Part shown: positions 13,363-20,135 of the stretch, piece after piece
Layout: each line of letters begins with the position of its first letter
How positions within the stretch are numbered: position 1 is the first letter of the stretch
Origin: Rhynchopus sp. YZ270_cl-10
Taxonomy: Eukaryota > Euglenozoa > Diplonemea > Diplonemida > Diplonemidae
Assembly (NCBI GenBank): GCA_964035575.1
Contig: OZ037895.1
Location: 1,240,001 to 1,304,000 of the forward strand
Direction: 5' to 3'
DNA length: 64,000 bases
Notes under the pieces: model-generated
Told to the model about the DNA's origin: nothing
Database searches by the model: none
What the model saw: only the letters and a program-made list of their open reading frames with translations
Position numbers and translations under genes: made by a program

Positions 13363-13663
13363 AATACTGAGTCAGGTTCGAAAACCTTTGAAGAGCTTTT
13401 TATTTCTGAGCTTGTTTTTGCTTCGGTTGTGAAAACCGGTTTGTGGGTCAGCAGGTTTAACAAGTTTGGCCAGTCCTTAGCACAGCACTTAGTGCGCTGC
13501 ACTACTGCATCGGAGCAGGTGCCTGTGTGCTCACAGGTCACCACTCAGTGGTCGATCCCTCTAGACCAGTGTGCTGGGTTTACTGGGTTTACTGGGTAAC
13601 ATGATGGTTTGTGTGATCACGTTTGTTTTGGTTTGTTTGTTTAAAAAGGCGGGTTTGTGCAAA
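13363..13663. other. 5S-U1 spacer
   Basis: About 300 bp without an RNA gene I can name. It holds AAGAGCTTT and GCTTGTTTTTGCTTC stretches that recur (inverted) upstream of both 5S genes in the plus-strand units, and a short triplication CTGGGTTTA near 13575-13600. ORFs here overlap known RNA genes or change frame between copies. Confidence 0.6.
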
Positions 13664-13802
13664 GCACAGCACCGCCGCTGTCAAAAATTTCACTGTGCAA
13701 GCCAGCCGAAGCTAGTGCCACCAGTATCCCCTGCGCAGTGCAATGCAAGGGCCACTGGTGTGTCGACGCCCTTGTTGATCAGGTCAGACACCAGTAAGGT
13801 AT
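13664..13802 (-). ncRNA. U1 snRNA
   Basis: Recognised by stem-loop I with GATCAACAAGG (compare GATCACGAAGG, the U1-70K loop), stem-loop II with ATTGCACTGCG (the U1A-binding loop ATTGCAC), the Sm site AAATTTTTGA and a terminal hairpin ACAGC/GCTGT. The usual ACTTACCTG leader is absent; the 5' region reads TTACATACCTTACTGG. The start at 13802 is by alignment; promoter spacing would allow it to begin up to 6 nt earlier. Function: 5' splice-site recognition in cis-splicing. Confidence 0.88.
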
Positions 13803-13845
13803 GTAACCTCTAGCTGAGTTTAACAACATGCGAAACTCCAACACC

Positions 13846-13856
13846 TTCAGGGAAGC
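13846..13856 (-). promoter_or_regulatory. GCTTCCC element upstream of U1
   Basis: Minus-strand GCTTCCCTGAAG, ~53 nt before the aligned U1 start. The same core stands 46-47 nt before U2, U4, U5 and the SL genes, so it behaves like a proximal sequence element for Pol II-type small RNAs. Confidence 0.65.
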
Positions 13857-13885
13857 GTAGTGGTTGTCAAGACTTAAAAACAGAT

Positions 13886-13995
13886 GAGACACAAAGGCCC
13901 CTTCAAAAATTATGCTTTCACATAGTGGCTCTTACCCACGGTCATCTTTAGTAAAAGGCGAAAGATGAGTTCGATATGGGCAAGAACCGTGATAT
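13886..13995 (-). ncRNA. U5 snRNA
   Basis: About 110 nt on the minus strand. Diagnostic is the invariant loop CGCCTTTTACTAAAGA at 13945-13960, flanked by pairing GGTTCTTGCCC / GGGTAAGAGCC. An Sm site (ATAATTTTTGAA) follows, then a short 3' hairpin GGGGC-CTTTGT-GTCTC. The start ATATCACGG sits 47 nt from a GCTTCCA element and aligns with the 5' end of other U5 RNAs. U5 holds exons in the spliceosome in both cis and trans splicing. Confidence 0.92.
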
Positions 13996-14034
13996 GGCTC
14001 TGTTTTGTTCTATTGCTGTGTGCACTTTGCTACA

Positions 14035-14046
14035 CATGGAAGCATG
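14035..14046 (-). promoter_or_regulatory. GCTTCC element upstream of U5
   Basis: Minus-strand CATGCTTCCATG, 47 nt before the U5 start. Slight variant of the consensus (A in place of the final C). Confidence 0.6.
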
Positions 14047-14460
14047 TTGAGAGCGAGGATAGTGAGGTAACTATCGATCAAGATGTCCTTGAAGGTGAAA
14101 AAAGTCATGTGAAGCCTTTTTTAGGGTTTTTCTTAAAAACAAGCTGTAAGTGGAAGGGCTGTGCCTGGTACTCTTCCCTGCGCCATACAGGGGAGAGACA
14201 AAACAATACAAGAAGTATGTGACAATCATCGCAAGTGCTCATGCTGCACATGCCCAACCTATGTCATCATCCAGCTTTGGTCTTGTGCCGAAGAAAACAA
14301 TCTTCAACACGAATGCACTCAAAAACAGATCCTGTGTAGAGTACAGTCTTGCCCTTGTTTGTTCCACCTATCGGCTGCACAGATGTCTATAGGGAGGCAC
14401 ATTGGCGGTGGTAGTTCTGGTGTGTTAACTTTACGTGGTGTCTTTATGTTACCACCCCAA

Positions 14461-14473
14461 CACACTTCCCTGT
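14461..14473 (+). promoter_or_regulatory. GCTTCCC-type element upstream of U4
   Basis: CACACTTCCCTGT, with CTTCCC 47 nt before the inferred U4 start. Same spacing as for U2 and U5. Confidence 0.6.
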
Positions 14474-14511
14474 GGACATAGCTTTGTGACACGACTGGGA
14501 GAAAAGGAGGT

Positions 14512-14653
14512 ATTCTTGCGCTCGGGATAATTCCATAAGCAATGACCAAATAGGGACGCTGTGGAGAGATTGCTGGTTGAAAACTACCCAATTCCCGCCA
14601 TGGGCCGCTTCGGCGTTGCCACATTGGCAATTTGTGTAGCTGCTTCGGCGGCC
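14512..14653 (+). ncRNA. U4 snRNA
   Basis: The central and 3' parts are convincing. ATTGCTGGTTGAAAACT and CCCAATTCCCGCC match the U4 core (ATTGCTAATTGAAAAC, CCCAATACCCCGCC). ACATTGGCAATTTGTG carries the Sm site, and the RNA ends in GCTGC-TTCG-GCGGC. The 5' stem-loop with a k-turn-like CAATGACC/GGGACGC lies before it. The 5' end (ATTCTTGCGC) is set by the 47-nt promoter spacing. Divergent from U5 and co-oriented with U2. Pairs with U6 in the tri-snRNP. Confidence 0.85.
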
Positions 14654-14690
14654 TTGTTTTTACTAATAAGATTGATCATCACCTTCACTT

Positions 14691-14768
14691 ACTTCCCTGT
14701 GACATGGGTGTGTAATCTGCTTGCCTTGTTGTTTCCTAGTAATATTGATCATAATCATGCTTCCCTGT
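14691..14768 (+). promoter_or_regulatory. U2 promoter element, tandemly duplicated
   Basis: CATGCTTCCCTGTACATGGG at 14756 onward is 47 nt before U2. An imperfect copy (TTACTTCCCTGTGACATGGG) lies ~66 bp upstream, each preceded by an ATTGATCAT block, so the promoter region has been duplicated. Confidence 0.6.
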
Positions 14769-14806
14769 ACATGGGTGTCGAATTCGGTATGGACTAAAAA
14801 GAAGTC

Positions 14807-14994
14807 ATACCTTCTCGGCCTTTTGGCTAAGATCAAGTGTATTATCTGTTCTTATCAGCTTAATATCTGATACAGTGCCTTGTGCACTGATGATATTAAC
14901 GCAATTTCTCATTGGGGTGACGGGTCGCCAGGGCAACCTGGTCCGTTCACACATGTTGCCCTGGAGCTGCACAACATCCAGGAGTGGCATACCC
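14807..14994 (+). ncRNA. U2 snRNA, full length
   Basis: 188 nt. The 5' half is unmistakable: CTTCTCGGCCTTTTGGCTAA, GATCAAGTGTATTATCTG, TTCTTATCAGCTTAATATC. The branch-site pairing motif is GTATTA where almost all eukaryotes have GTAGTA. An Sm-like AATTTCTC and stem-loops III/IV follow, ending CATCCAGGAGTGGCATACCC. This is the only intact U2 in the window; the three other units keep only its first 79 nt. Function: branch-point recognition in cis and trans splicing. Confidence 0.95.
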
Positions 14995-15261
14995 TCTTTT
15001 TTAACAAAACAAAAACAAACATACCATACATACCATACATACACAGTGGTTACCACTGTGATGTGGGTTATTAAAAACAGAGGTCGGAGCGAGCCTCTCA
15101 ATGTCAGAGGCTTCAAAGCATTTCACGAGAAAACTCGCCCCTGTCCTTCTTCATCACTATCACTTGACCGAACACTCCCTGCAAGGAAGCCTGTAAAAGG
15201 CGATGCTTAGGCAACAACACAGACACAGGGGGGGGGGTGCTGGGTGGGAAAATATAAAAAA
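14995..15261. other. U2-X1 spacer
   Basis: Contains a short (CATAC)n-like stretch near 15020-15045, a palindrome GTGGTTACCAC and a run of 10 G at about 15228. Bases 14886-15111 are the block deleted in units 2-4. Convergent transcripts (U2 plus strand, X1 minus strand) end on either side. No further gene seen. Confidence 0.6.
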
Positions 15262-15586
15262 GGGTGCTTGCGTTGTGTGCTGGATCGGGACCACCAGTAA
15301 ACTGGCAGCCCCACATCCAGTTCTAATATTTGAAGTGTGAAATAGAACGCAGTCAGAATTAGTGTTACACGCTAATGTAAGAATAATCATCATGGGTAAT
15401 ATTCTGTACGAACGTACGGGATTTACATCATATGAAAGTAGTTCCGCCTTGGGCCATATCAGGCCCAACAGCAGGACCGCATCATAAAAATTGTAAAGAA
15501 TTTTCTTAAATAGAAAGGTCTTTTCAAGTTTTAGCTGTTGCTGAACGAGTTGTTTGGTTTCGAAGTAGCACACTAACTTAGCACCC
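15262..15586 (-). ncRNA. Unidentified structured ncRNA X1, copy 1
   Basis: 325 nt bounded by the hairpin promoter element upstream and a T6 run downstream. The ends pair in a long helix: GGGTGCT..GTT.GTGTGCT with AGCACAC.AAC..AGCACCC. Internal helices include TTGGGCC/GGCCCAA, CGTAC-GTTC-GTACAG, TTACA/TGTAA and a long 3' arm CTGGAT/ATCCAG. The paralogue at 28814 changes bases but keeps most of these helices. The long closing helix would suit an RNase MRP/P-like RNA, but I see no clear conserved core motifs, so function stays open. Confidence 0.7.
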
Positions 15587-15609
15587 AAACATAGGGAGAG
15601 TATGGGAAA

Positions 15610-15646
15610 ACAAGACAGGGTTGTCTTGTTGGAGGTGGGTCAGGGT
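15610..15646 (-). promoter_or_regulatory. Hairpin promoter element upstream of X1
   Basis: Minus strand: CCCTGACCCACCTCCAAC plus perfect stem ACAAGACA-ACCC-TGTCTTGT, ~25 nt before X1. Confidence 0.7.
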
Positions 15647-15701
15647 GACACACACTTTGTACATGCATCATATGTGTGAATGTTTTTTCTCATGGTGACG
15701 T

Positions 15702-15820
15702 AAAAAAGGCCAGTCTCTTTCGAGGCTGGCCATGTTTGACAAAGTTGTGTGAGAAGAATATAATCTTCATGCTTCCATACCAATGAAGTACAGAAACTGT
15801 AGCTTTAGAAATCGTTGGTT
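15702..15820 (-). ncRNA. Spliced-leader RNA gene (unit 1, a)
   Basis: Donor RNA for trans-splicing. Minus strand: exon 15781-15820 (AACCAACG to CTTCATTG; 39 or 40 nt depending on the first A), then donor GTATGGAAGC, a ~73-nt intron part with Sm-like AACTTTGTC, and the 3' hairpin GGCCAGCCTC-GAAA-GAGACTGGCC followed by T6 (15702-15707). A G.T wobble replaces one pair of the hairpin. Upstream are TAAGAAAAAGGGC and, ~46 nt away, TTTACCAG, a weak form of the GCTTCCC element. The ACAGTTTCTGTACT core is shared with kinetoplastid leaders. Confidence 0.95.
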
Positions 15821-15978
15821 GCCCTTTTTCTTAACATTGCTCTAAGCACCAACATGTACTGGTAAACATGCCACTTGTGGTGAATAATGTGGGTAGGAAT
15901 GGTCTGGGCAACGTGGTGGGGTGTATCAACAACACATGTGTATGGTGATGTGGAAACAATGTTCACATGGAAAAATGT

Positions 15979-16295
15979 AAAAAAGAAACGCTTCTCCAGT
16001 TCAAGCCATTGAGTTGGAAACACCCTCACTCTGCTCTGTGCTGCGATCCTTGAACTGTCCACTGCAGGAGTTATGAGCTGCTCTGTGAGACCAGCCTGGC
16101 CCGGTTCACCCCATTTCACTCTGATTGTTGCCCTGGTTTACACCAAGGCCGCAAACAGGACAGTAGACTAACACGGACAACACATCAACACAGAAGTTGA
16201 AGGTGCCTTTGGTCCACCTCAAAGAGTGCCCAGTTCTGGAGAAGCTTGCCCCCCCAGAAGCTAGGGGTTTCAGGATGCAGCCAACACATCCCGGC
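15979..16295 (-). ncRNA. SRP RNA (7SL)
   Basis: 317 nt on the minus strand ending in T6. The 5' end GCCGGGATGTG with CCTGAAACCCCTAGC resembles an Alu domain. The S domain is clear: GGTGAACCGGGCCAGG and AGAGCAGCTCATAACTCC match the conserved helix 8 strands (GTGAACCGGCCCAGG, GAGCAGGTCAAAACTCC). The apex of helix 8 is CTG-GUCUCA-CAG rather than the usual GNAR-type tetraloop. It scaffolds the signal recognition particle. The hairpin promoter element is upstream at 16321. Confidence 0.9.
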
Positions 16296-16320
16296 TCAAT
16301 AGATACCATATTGTCGGAAT

Positions 16321-16355
16321 ACAAGACAGGGTTGTCTAGTTGGAGGTGGGTCAGG
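16321..16355 (-). promoter_or_regulatory. Hairpin promoter element upstream of SRP RNA
   Basis: Minus strand CCTGACCCACCTCCAACTAG then ACAACCCTGTCTTGT; one base of the left stem arm is changed (CTAGACA). 25 nt before the SRP RNA start. Confidence 0.7.
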
Positions 16356-16444
16356 TCAAAAACGTGGTTTTGAAGATCCTCACTTCTTGTGTGTGTTTTT
16401 TTTTTGCTTTGCACAAAGACACACAAAGACAATCATGCTAACGT

Positions 16445-16562
16445 AAAAAAGGCCAGTCTCTTTCGAAACCGGCCATGTTTTGACAAAGTTGTGTGAGAAG
16501 AGTAATCTTCATGCTTCCATACCAATGAAGTACAGAAACTGTAGCTTTAGAAATCGTTGGTT
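16445..16562 (-). ncRNA. Spliced-leader RNA gene (unit 1, b)
   Basis: Same exon and donor. The 3' hairpin is GGCCGGTTTC-GAAA-GAGACTGGCC, with two wobble pairs but no mismatch. Lies between SRP RNA and U6. Upstream flank GTGTAGAGAAAAAGAGC and CTTCCCTGAGCA. Confidence 0.95.
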
Positions 16563-16785
16563 GCTCTTTTTCTCTACACAGCTTTCGACATGTATATGCT
16601 CAGGGAAGCATGCCAGTAGCATAAAGCATATGGTCGTTTTTTGAAACCAATATTTCAATGGGTCACTGCAGCCTGCCACTTGCCACCTGTGGGTGATGGG
16701 TATGTCTGCACATATGTGTTGGTCTGGGAAGCATGAAGAAGACACCAGTGTAAAAAATACGTGTGATCCGGGGGACAAAAAAAAA

Positions 16786-16884
16786 GTTGATACTTTCTCG
16801 ATTAATGCGTGTCATCCTTGCGCAGGGACCATGCTAATCTTCTCTGTATCGATCCAATTTTAACGGATGTCCCATTTCTGGGGT
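16786..16884 (-). ncRNA. U6 snRNA
   Basis: Minus strand. It carries ATACAGAGAAGATTAGCATGG (ACAGAGA box and AGC triad) and CGCAAGGATGACACGCA (U4-pairing region), and ends before a T9 run (16777-16785). The 5' stem is short (CCC/GGG). Its upstream sequence reads TGCATTTTTACTGG, whereas units 2-4 have TGCATATATACTGG. Catalytic core RNA of the spliceosome, Pol III type. Confidence 0.96.
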
Positions 16885-16909
16885 CCAGTAAAAATGCACA
16901 AGGTGGTTG

Positions 16910-16947
16910 ACAAGACAGGGGCCCCTTGTTGGAGTTGGGTCAGGGTC
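16910..16947 (-). promoter_or_regulatory. Hairpin promoter element upstream of U6
   Basis: Minus strand CCCTGACCCAACTCCAACAA, then GGGGCCCC and TGTCTTGT. The left stem arm is altered relative to the other copies, leaving GGGG/CCCC as the palindrome. 25 nt before the U6 start. Confidence 0.7.
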
Positions 16948-17020
16948 TGAATGTGGTTCTAAACTTCTGCTGTTGTTGTGTGGGTTTTTTTGCTTGTGCA
17001 CAAGACGATCGTGTTAACGT

Positions 17021-17138
17021 AAAAAAGGCCAGTCTCTTTCGAAACTGGCCATGTTTTGACAAAGTTGTGTGAGAAGAATAATCTTCATGCTTCCATACCA
17101 ATGAAGTACAGAAACTGTAGCTTTAGAAATCGTTGGTT
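17021..17138 (-). ncRNA. Spliced-leader RNA gene (unit 1, c)
   Basis: Identical exon, donor GTATGG. Hairpin GGCCAGTTTC-GAAA-GAGACTGGCC then T6. Upstream ATTGTAGAGAAAAAGGGC and ATTCCCAGAACATG ~46 nt away. Confidence 0.95.
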
Positions 17139-17439
17139 GCCCTTTTTCTCTACAATGTTCTAAGTGCCAACATGTTCTGGGAATCATGCCATATGTATCA
17201 TTATTATGGTGGGTTTTTTTTCTAACATAGCCGTAGAGTGGCTTATAAACATACCTAAGGATGCCCAATGTGCTCGAAAGTCCAAAAATCTTGGGAATAC
17301 GGGATATTTGGGCTCATTTGAGTCAATTGCGTGGTCGTACAATTTAATCTGAGCATTACACATATCCTAATCACCAAAATATTCGAAGAACATGGGAATC
17401 ATGTGTGTTTTTTGGGTTTGCACAAGGTGATGTTAACGT

Positions 17440-17557
17440 AAAAAAGGCCAGTCTCTTTCGAAACTGGCCATGTTTTGACAAAGTTGTGTGAAGAATATAA
17501 TCTTCATGCTTCCATACCAATGAAGTACAGAAACTGTAGCTTTAGAAATCGTTGGTT
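17440..17557 (-). ncRNA. Spliced-leader RNA gene (unit 1, d)
   Basis: Same exon. The intron part reads ATTCTTCACACAAC, 2 nt shorter than its neighbours. The spacer between this gene and gene c contains a diverged ~172-bp repeat unit (about 17265-17400). Confidence 0.95.
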
Positions 17558-17873
17558 GCCCTTTTTCTCTACAATGTTCTAGGTACCCACTTGTTCTGGG
17601 AAGCCTTCTGCCAATGTCTATAATACGGTTGCTTTTTCGTACCTGACATCTTGGTCACTGTGAAGGTTCTACATAAAAATATCCTTAAGTGTGATCCTAC
17701 AGAAGGATATTCGACAGAGTCAACAGTGGCTTCTGAAGGGGAACAAGTGTCACAAATATGGTTTTGCAGGCGATATAAAAATGGGGTGCAGTAAGCACTT
17801 GTGTGTTATGTCATGTGTGAATCGTGTGTGTTTTTGGGTTTGCTTCTTGTGCACAAGACGATCATGCTAACGT

Positions 17874-17992
17874 AAAAAAGGCCAGTCTCTTTCGAGACTG
17901 GCCATGTTTTGACAAAGTTGTGTGAGAAGATATAATCTTCATGCTTCCATACCAATGAAGTACAGAAACTGTAGCTTTAGAAATCGTTGGTT
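17874..17992 (-). ncRNA. Spliced-leader RNA gene (unit 1, e)
   Basis: Outermost SL copy of the module. The 3' hairpin GGCCAGTCTC-GAAA-GAGACTGGCC is perfectly paired. Upstream GTTGTAGAGAAAAAAGGC and GCTTCCCAGGACACG ~46 nt away, the clearest match to the shared element. Confidence 0.95.
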
Positions 17993-18265
17993 GCCTTTTT
18001 TCTCTACAACGTTCTGAGTACAGACGTGTCCTGGGAAGCATGCCAGTAGTGTAAAAAATATGATGGTTTTTTTGTACCTAACATCTTGTACACTGAGAAG
18101 GTTCTGCACAAGTGGAAGCCTATATAAGGATATTCATAAGAGTCAAAAGGGGCTTCTGAAGGGGTATATGGGTAGTATGAGCTCATATGAATCCATTAAA
18201 AGCGTCTATGGCATGACTTTCTGCATGACCACCCCACAATGATTCTTTGGTTTAAATGAATGTGA

Positions 18266-18338
18266 GCCTCCCTAGCTCAGTCGGTAGAGCGCAAGGCCCT
18301 TAACCTTGTGGTCGCGGGTTCGAGCCCCGCGGGAGGTG
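18266..18338 (+). tRNA. tRNA-Lys(CTT)
   Basis: Full cloverleaf; anticodon loop CCCTTAA between CAAGG and CCTTG, so position 33 is C instead of U. T loop TTCGAGC. A second copy, with ~35 bp of similar 5' flank, is at 23313 on the other strand. Confidence 0.93.
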
Positions 18339-19154
18339 CTTTTCTTTTTGAATGTTCACGATTTTGCAGGTTTCTGAGATTTTGAGGCAAATGAAAACCA
18401 AAAAATATTTCCTCCACTTGATCTCAGTTCTGTTTCGTTGGCAAGTTGAGAGTGGAATTTGGGTGAAAATATGTGTTTTCCGAACCAACACAGGACTCCC
18501 ACCGACCGGTGTAGGTTTTGCGTTCAACCAGGTGTGAACTGCTTCCACTCGCGAAAAGTGCCAGACCCTTTTGCTGGGGATAGCACGTTTCAGCCCCACA
18601 ACTTATCTCCTTTCTGGGCATGTCCAGTGTGCTCAGCTGCCGCTTCTTGGCGACTCACCAGTACAGAGTGGTGGAATCCAGCACAGAATGGAATGGCTGG
18701 GAAATCCTTAGCAATCCATAATTCAGATGGAAAAACTCCTGACCCGGCTATTGAATTTTCGGATCATTTTCTCAGTCACAATGCAAGCACAGAATGGAAA
18801 CCAAAACCAAGCACAGAATGGAACACGGCTATAAGACTCCAGCCATTCCATTCTGTGCTGGTTTTTCGTTTCCATTCTGTGCTTGCATTGTGACTGAGAA
18901 AATGATCTGAAAATTCAATACCCGGGTCAGGAGTTTTTTTTTCCACTCCTAACAAATCCTTACAGTAAGCCTATAAGTCTCCAGCCATTCCATTCTGTGT
19001 TGGTTTTTGGAGGCCATTCTGTGAGCACTCGCTCGGGCCTGTACTGGAGCATGGCCAGGCCATCTCCCTTCTGCGTTTCTGCCTGCCACATCCAGTGCTC
19101 AGTTGCTGCTTCTTCAGCACAACCACATCACATCACATCACCAAAAAATAGAAA
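18339..19154. other. Gap with a foldback element
   Basis: No RNA gene found. Most of it is a large imperfect inverted repeat (18678-19005, listed separately); the rest is low in recognisable features. The ORFs here run through the foldback and look fortuitous. Confidence 0.6.
18678..19005. repeat. Foldback (MITE-like) element
   Basis: Inner arms 18730-18822 and about 18846-18938 are near-perfect reverse complements (ACTCCTGACCCGG ... ATTCCATTCTGTGC) separated by ~25 bp. Outer pieces CACAGAATGGAATGGCTGG (from about 18682) and CCAGCCATTCCATTCTGTG (from about 18981) extend the symmetry. CACAGAATGGAA occurs repeatedly on both strands. No transposase is present; target duplications are not obvious. 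Confidence 0.75.
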
Positions 19155-19225
19155 GGCAACTGGGGGGATCGAACCCCCGACCCTTGGTTTACAAGACCAA
19201 TGCTCTGCCACTGAGCTAAATCGCC
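19155..19225 (-). tRNA. tRNA-Thr(TGT)
   Basis: Acceptor GGCGATT/AGTTGCC, D arm GCTCAGTGGCAGAGC, loop CTTGTAA, T arm GGGGGTTCGATCCCCC. Position 33 is the normal U, unlike the other two tRNA-Thr genes here. Confidence 0.93.
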
Positions 19226-19307
19226 GCTGATTAAGATGCTTTTGCTGTTTCTCCTGTGAAGAAGTTTTTCAAGACAACACAGAAAGGAAAGTGTGACAAA
19301 AAAGAAA

Positions 19308-19378
19308 TGACCCTAGACGGAATCGAACCGCCGTTGATGGATTTGGAATCCATAGTGCTACCGCTACACCATAGGGCC
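19308..19378 (-). tRNA. tRNA-Trp(CCA)
   Basis: Stem ATGGA/TCCAT around loop TTCCAAA gives CCA. Acceptor GGCCCTA/TAGGGTC with one G.T. No intron. Confidence 0.9.
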
Positions 19379-19463
19379 CATGATTTAGGGCTTCAATGCG
19401 TTTAGCATGAAGGTGGAAAATTTGCTGAAAATCCCACCCAAAGGAAAAAGACACACAAAAAAG

Positions 19464-19536
19464 TGCGAGGTGCCAGGATCGAACTGACGACCTTAGGATT
19501 ATGGGACCTACGCGCTCCCGACTGCGCCAACCTCGC
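19464..19536 (-). tRNA. tRNA-Met(CAT), elongator
   Basis: GCGAGGT acceptor and T loop TTCGATC, unlike the initiator. Loop CCCATAA: C at position 33. The initiator at 26747 keeps U33. Pair 31-39 is a T-T mismatch. Confidence 0.88.
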
Positions 19537-19660
19537 CTTGATATTATCGTATCATTAAGAAATACATGGGGTGCAAATTTCTACAGGTTTGTGTGGCAAA
19601 AAAATTTTTTTGAGCCAAAAAATTTTATGGGCTTCTGTGAAAACAATGACAGTTGTAGAA

Positions 19661-19744
19661 CCTCTCGTAGCTCAATTGGTAGAGCGCTCGACTGTAGAAT
19701 ACTCGGTTATCGAGCGGTCGCTGGTTCGATTCCGGCCGAGAGGA
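19661..19744 (+). tRNA. tRNA-Tyr(GTA) with intron
   Basis: Exons CCTCTCGTAGCTC.. and ATCGAGCGGTC..; anticodon GTA at 19694-19696. An 11-nt intron (AATACTCGGTT, 19698-19708) follows position 37, the canonical place. The intron length equals that of trypanosomatid tRNA-Tyr. It is the only intron-containing tRNA gene I see here. T-run TTTTTTT after the gene. Confidence 0.92.
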
Positions 19745-19821
19745 TTTTTTTCATTTTCGTGTTCCAGGTTATATTCTTCAAACAGATGACTGCCTAAAAA
19801 CAAAGAACGGTGAGAATTACA

Positions 19822-19903
19822 GCAGTCGTATCCAAGTGGTTACGGAGGTGGACTAGAAATCCATTGGGCTCTGCCCGCGCAGGTTCAAGTCCTGCCGACT
19901 GCG
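19822..19903 (+). tRNA. tRNA-Ser(AGA)
   Basis: 82 nt with a long variable arm (TTGGGCTCTGCCCGC). Loop CTAGAAA. Body closely related to the TGA and CGA serine genes at 23675 and 27120. Confidence 0.93.
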
Positions 19904-20001
19904 ATTCATTTTTTGTTCACAAATTTTCGTGCATTTTCGTCGTTTCTGTGCTCATTTTAGACCATTTTGATGCGCGAAAATAAATCAGAGTGAAGATTGT
20001 A

Positions 20002-20073
20002 TCCTCGGTAGTATAGAGGTCAGTATTTCCGCCTGTCACGCGGAAGACCCGGGTTCAATTCCCGGCCGGGGAA
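20002..20073 (+). tRNA. tRNA-Asp(GTC)
   Basis: TCCTCGG acceptor, loop CTGTCAC, T arm CCGGGTTCAATTCCCGG. Identical gene body on the minus strand at 26248. Confidence 0.94.
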
Positions 20074-20135
20074 TTCTTTTTTGTACAGGGCTCCCACTCA
20101 TTGTTTCGTTTCTTTTCTGATGAAAATCAAATCAG

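Larger units (their letters stand above)
13996..14511. other. U5-U4 intergenic region with an unassigned promoter element
   Basis: Contains the U5 element (minus strand, 14035-14046) and the U4 element (plus strand, about 14461-14473). A third GCTTCCC-like element, CTCTTCCCTGCG, lies on the plus strand at 14171-14182. If it acts at the usual 47 nt, it would drive a transcript from ~14220. The following ~220 bp contain no family I recognise. Confidence 0.5.
12829..18216 (-). repeat. RNA-gene module, copy 1, inverted
   Basis: This 5.4-kb block is the reverse complement of 36624-41792, so copies 1 and 2 form a giant inverted repeat around the tRNA cluster. It differs from copy 2 mainly by keeping ~226 bp around the U2 3' half (14886-15111) that are deleted in units 2-4. 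Order on the minus strand, 5' to 3': five SL genes interleaved with U6 and SRP, then X1, U5, U1, 5S, X2; U2 and U4 are divergent on the plus strand. Confidence 0.92.

Noticed and set aside
15262-15586. X1 as telomerase RNA
   Set aside because: No telomere-template-like stretch found; length and promoter fit several other RNAs equally well.
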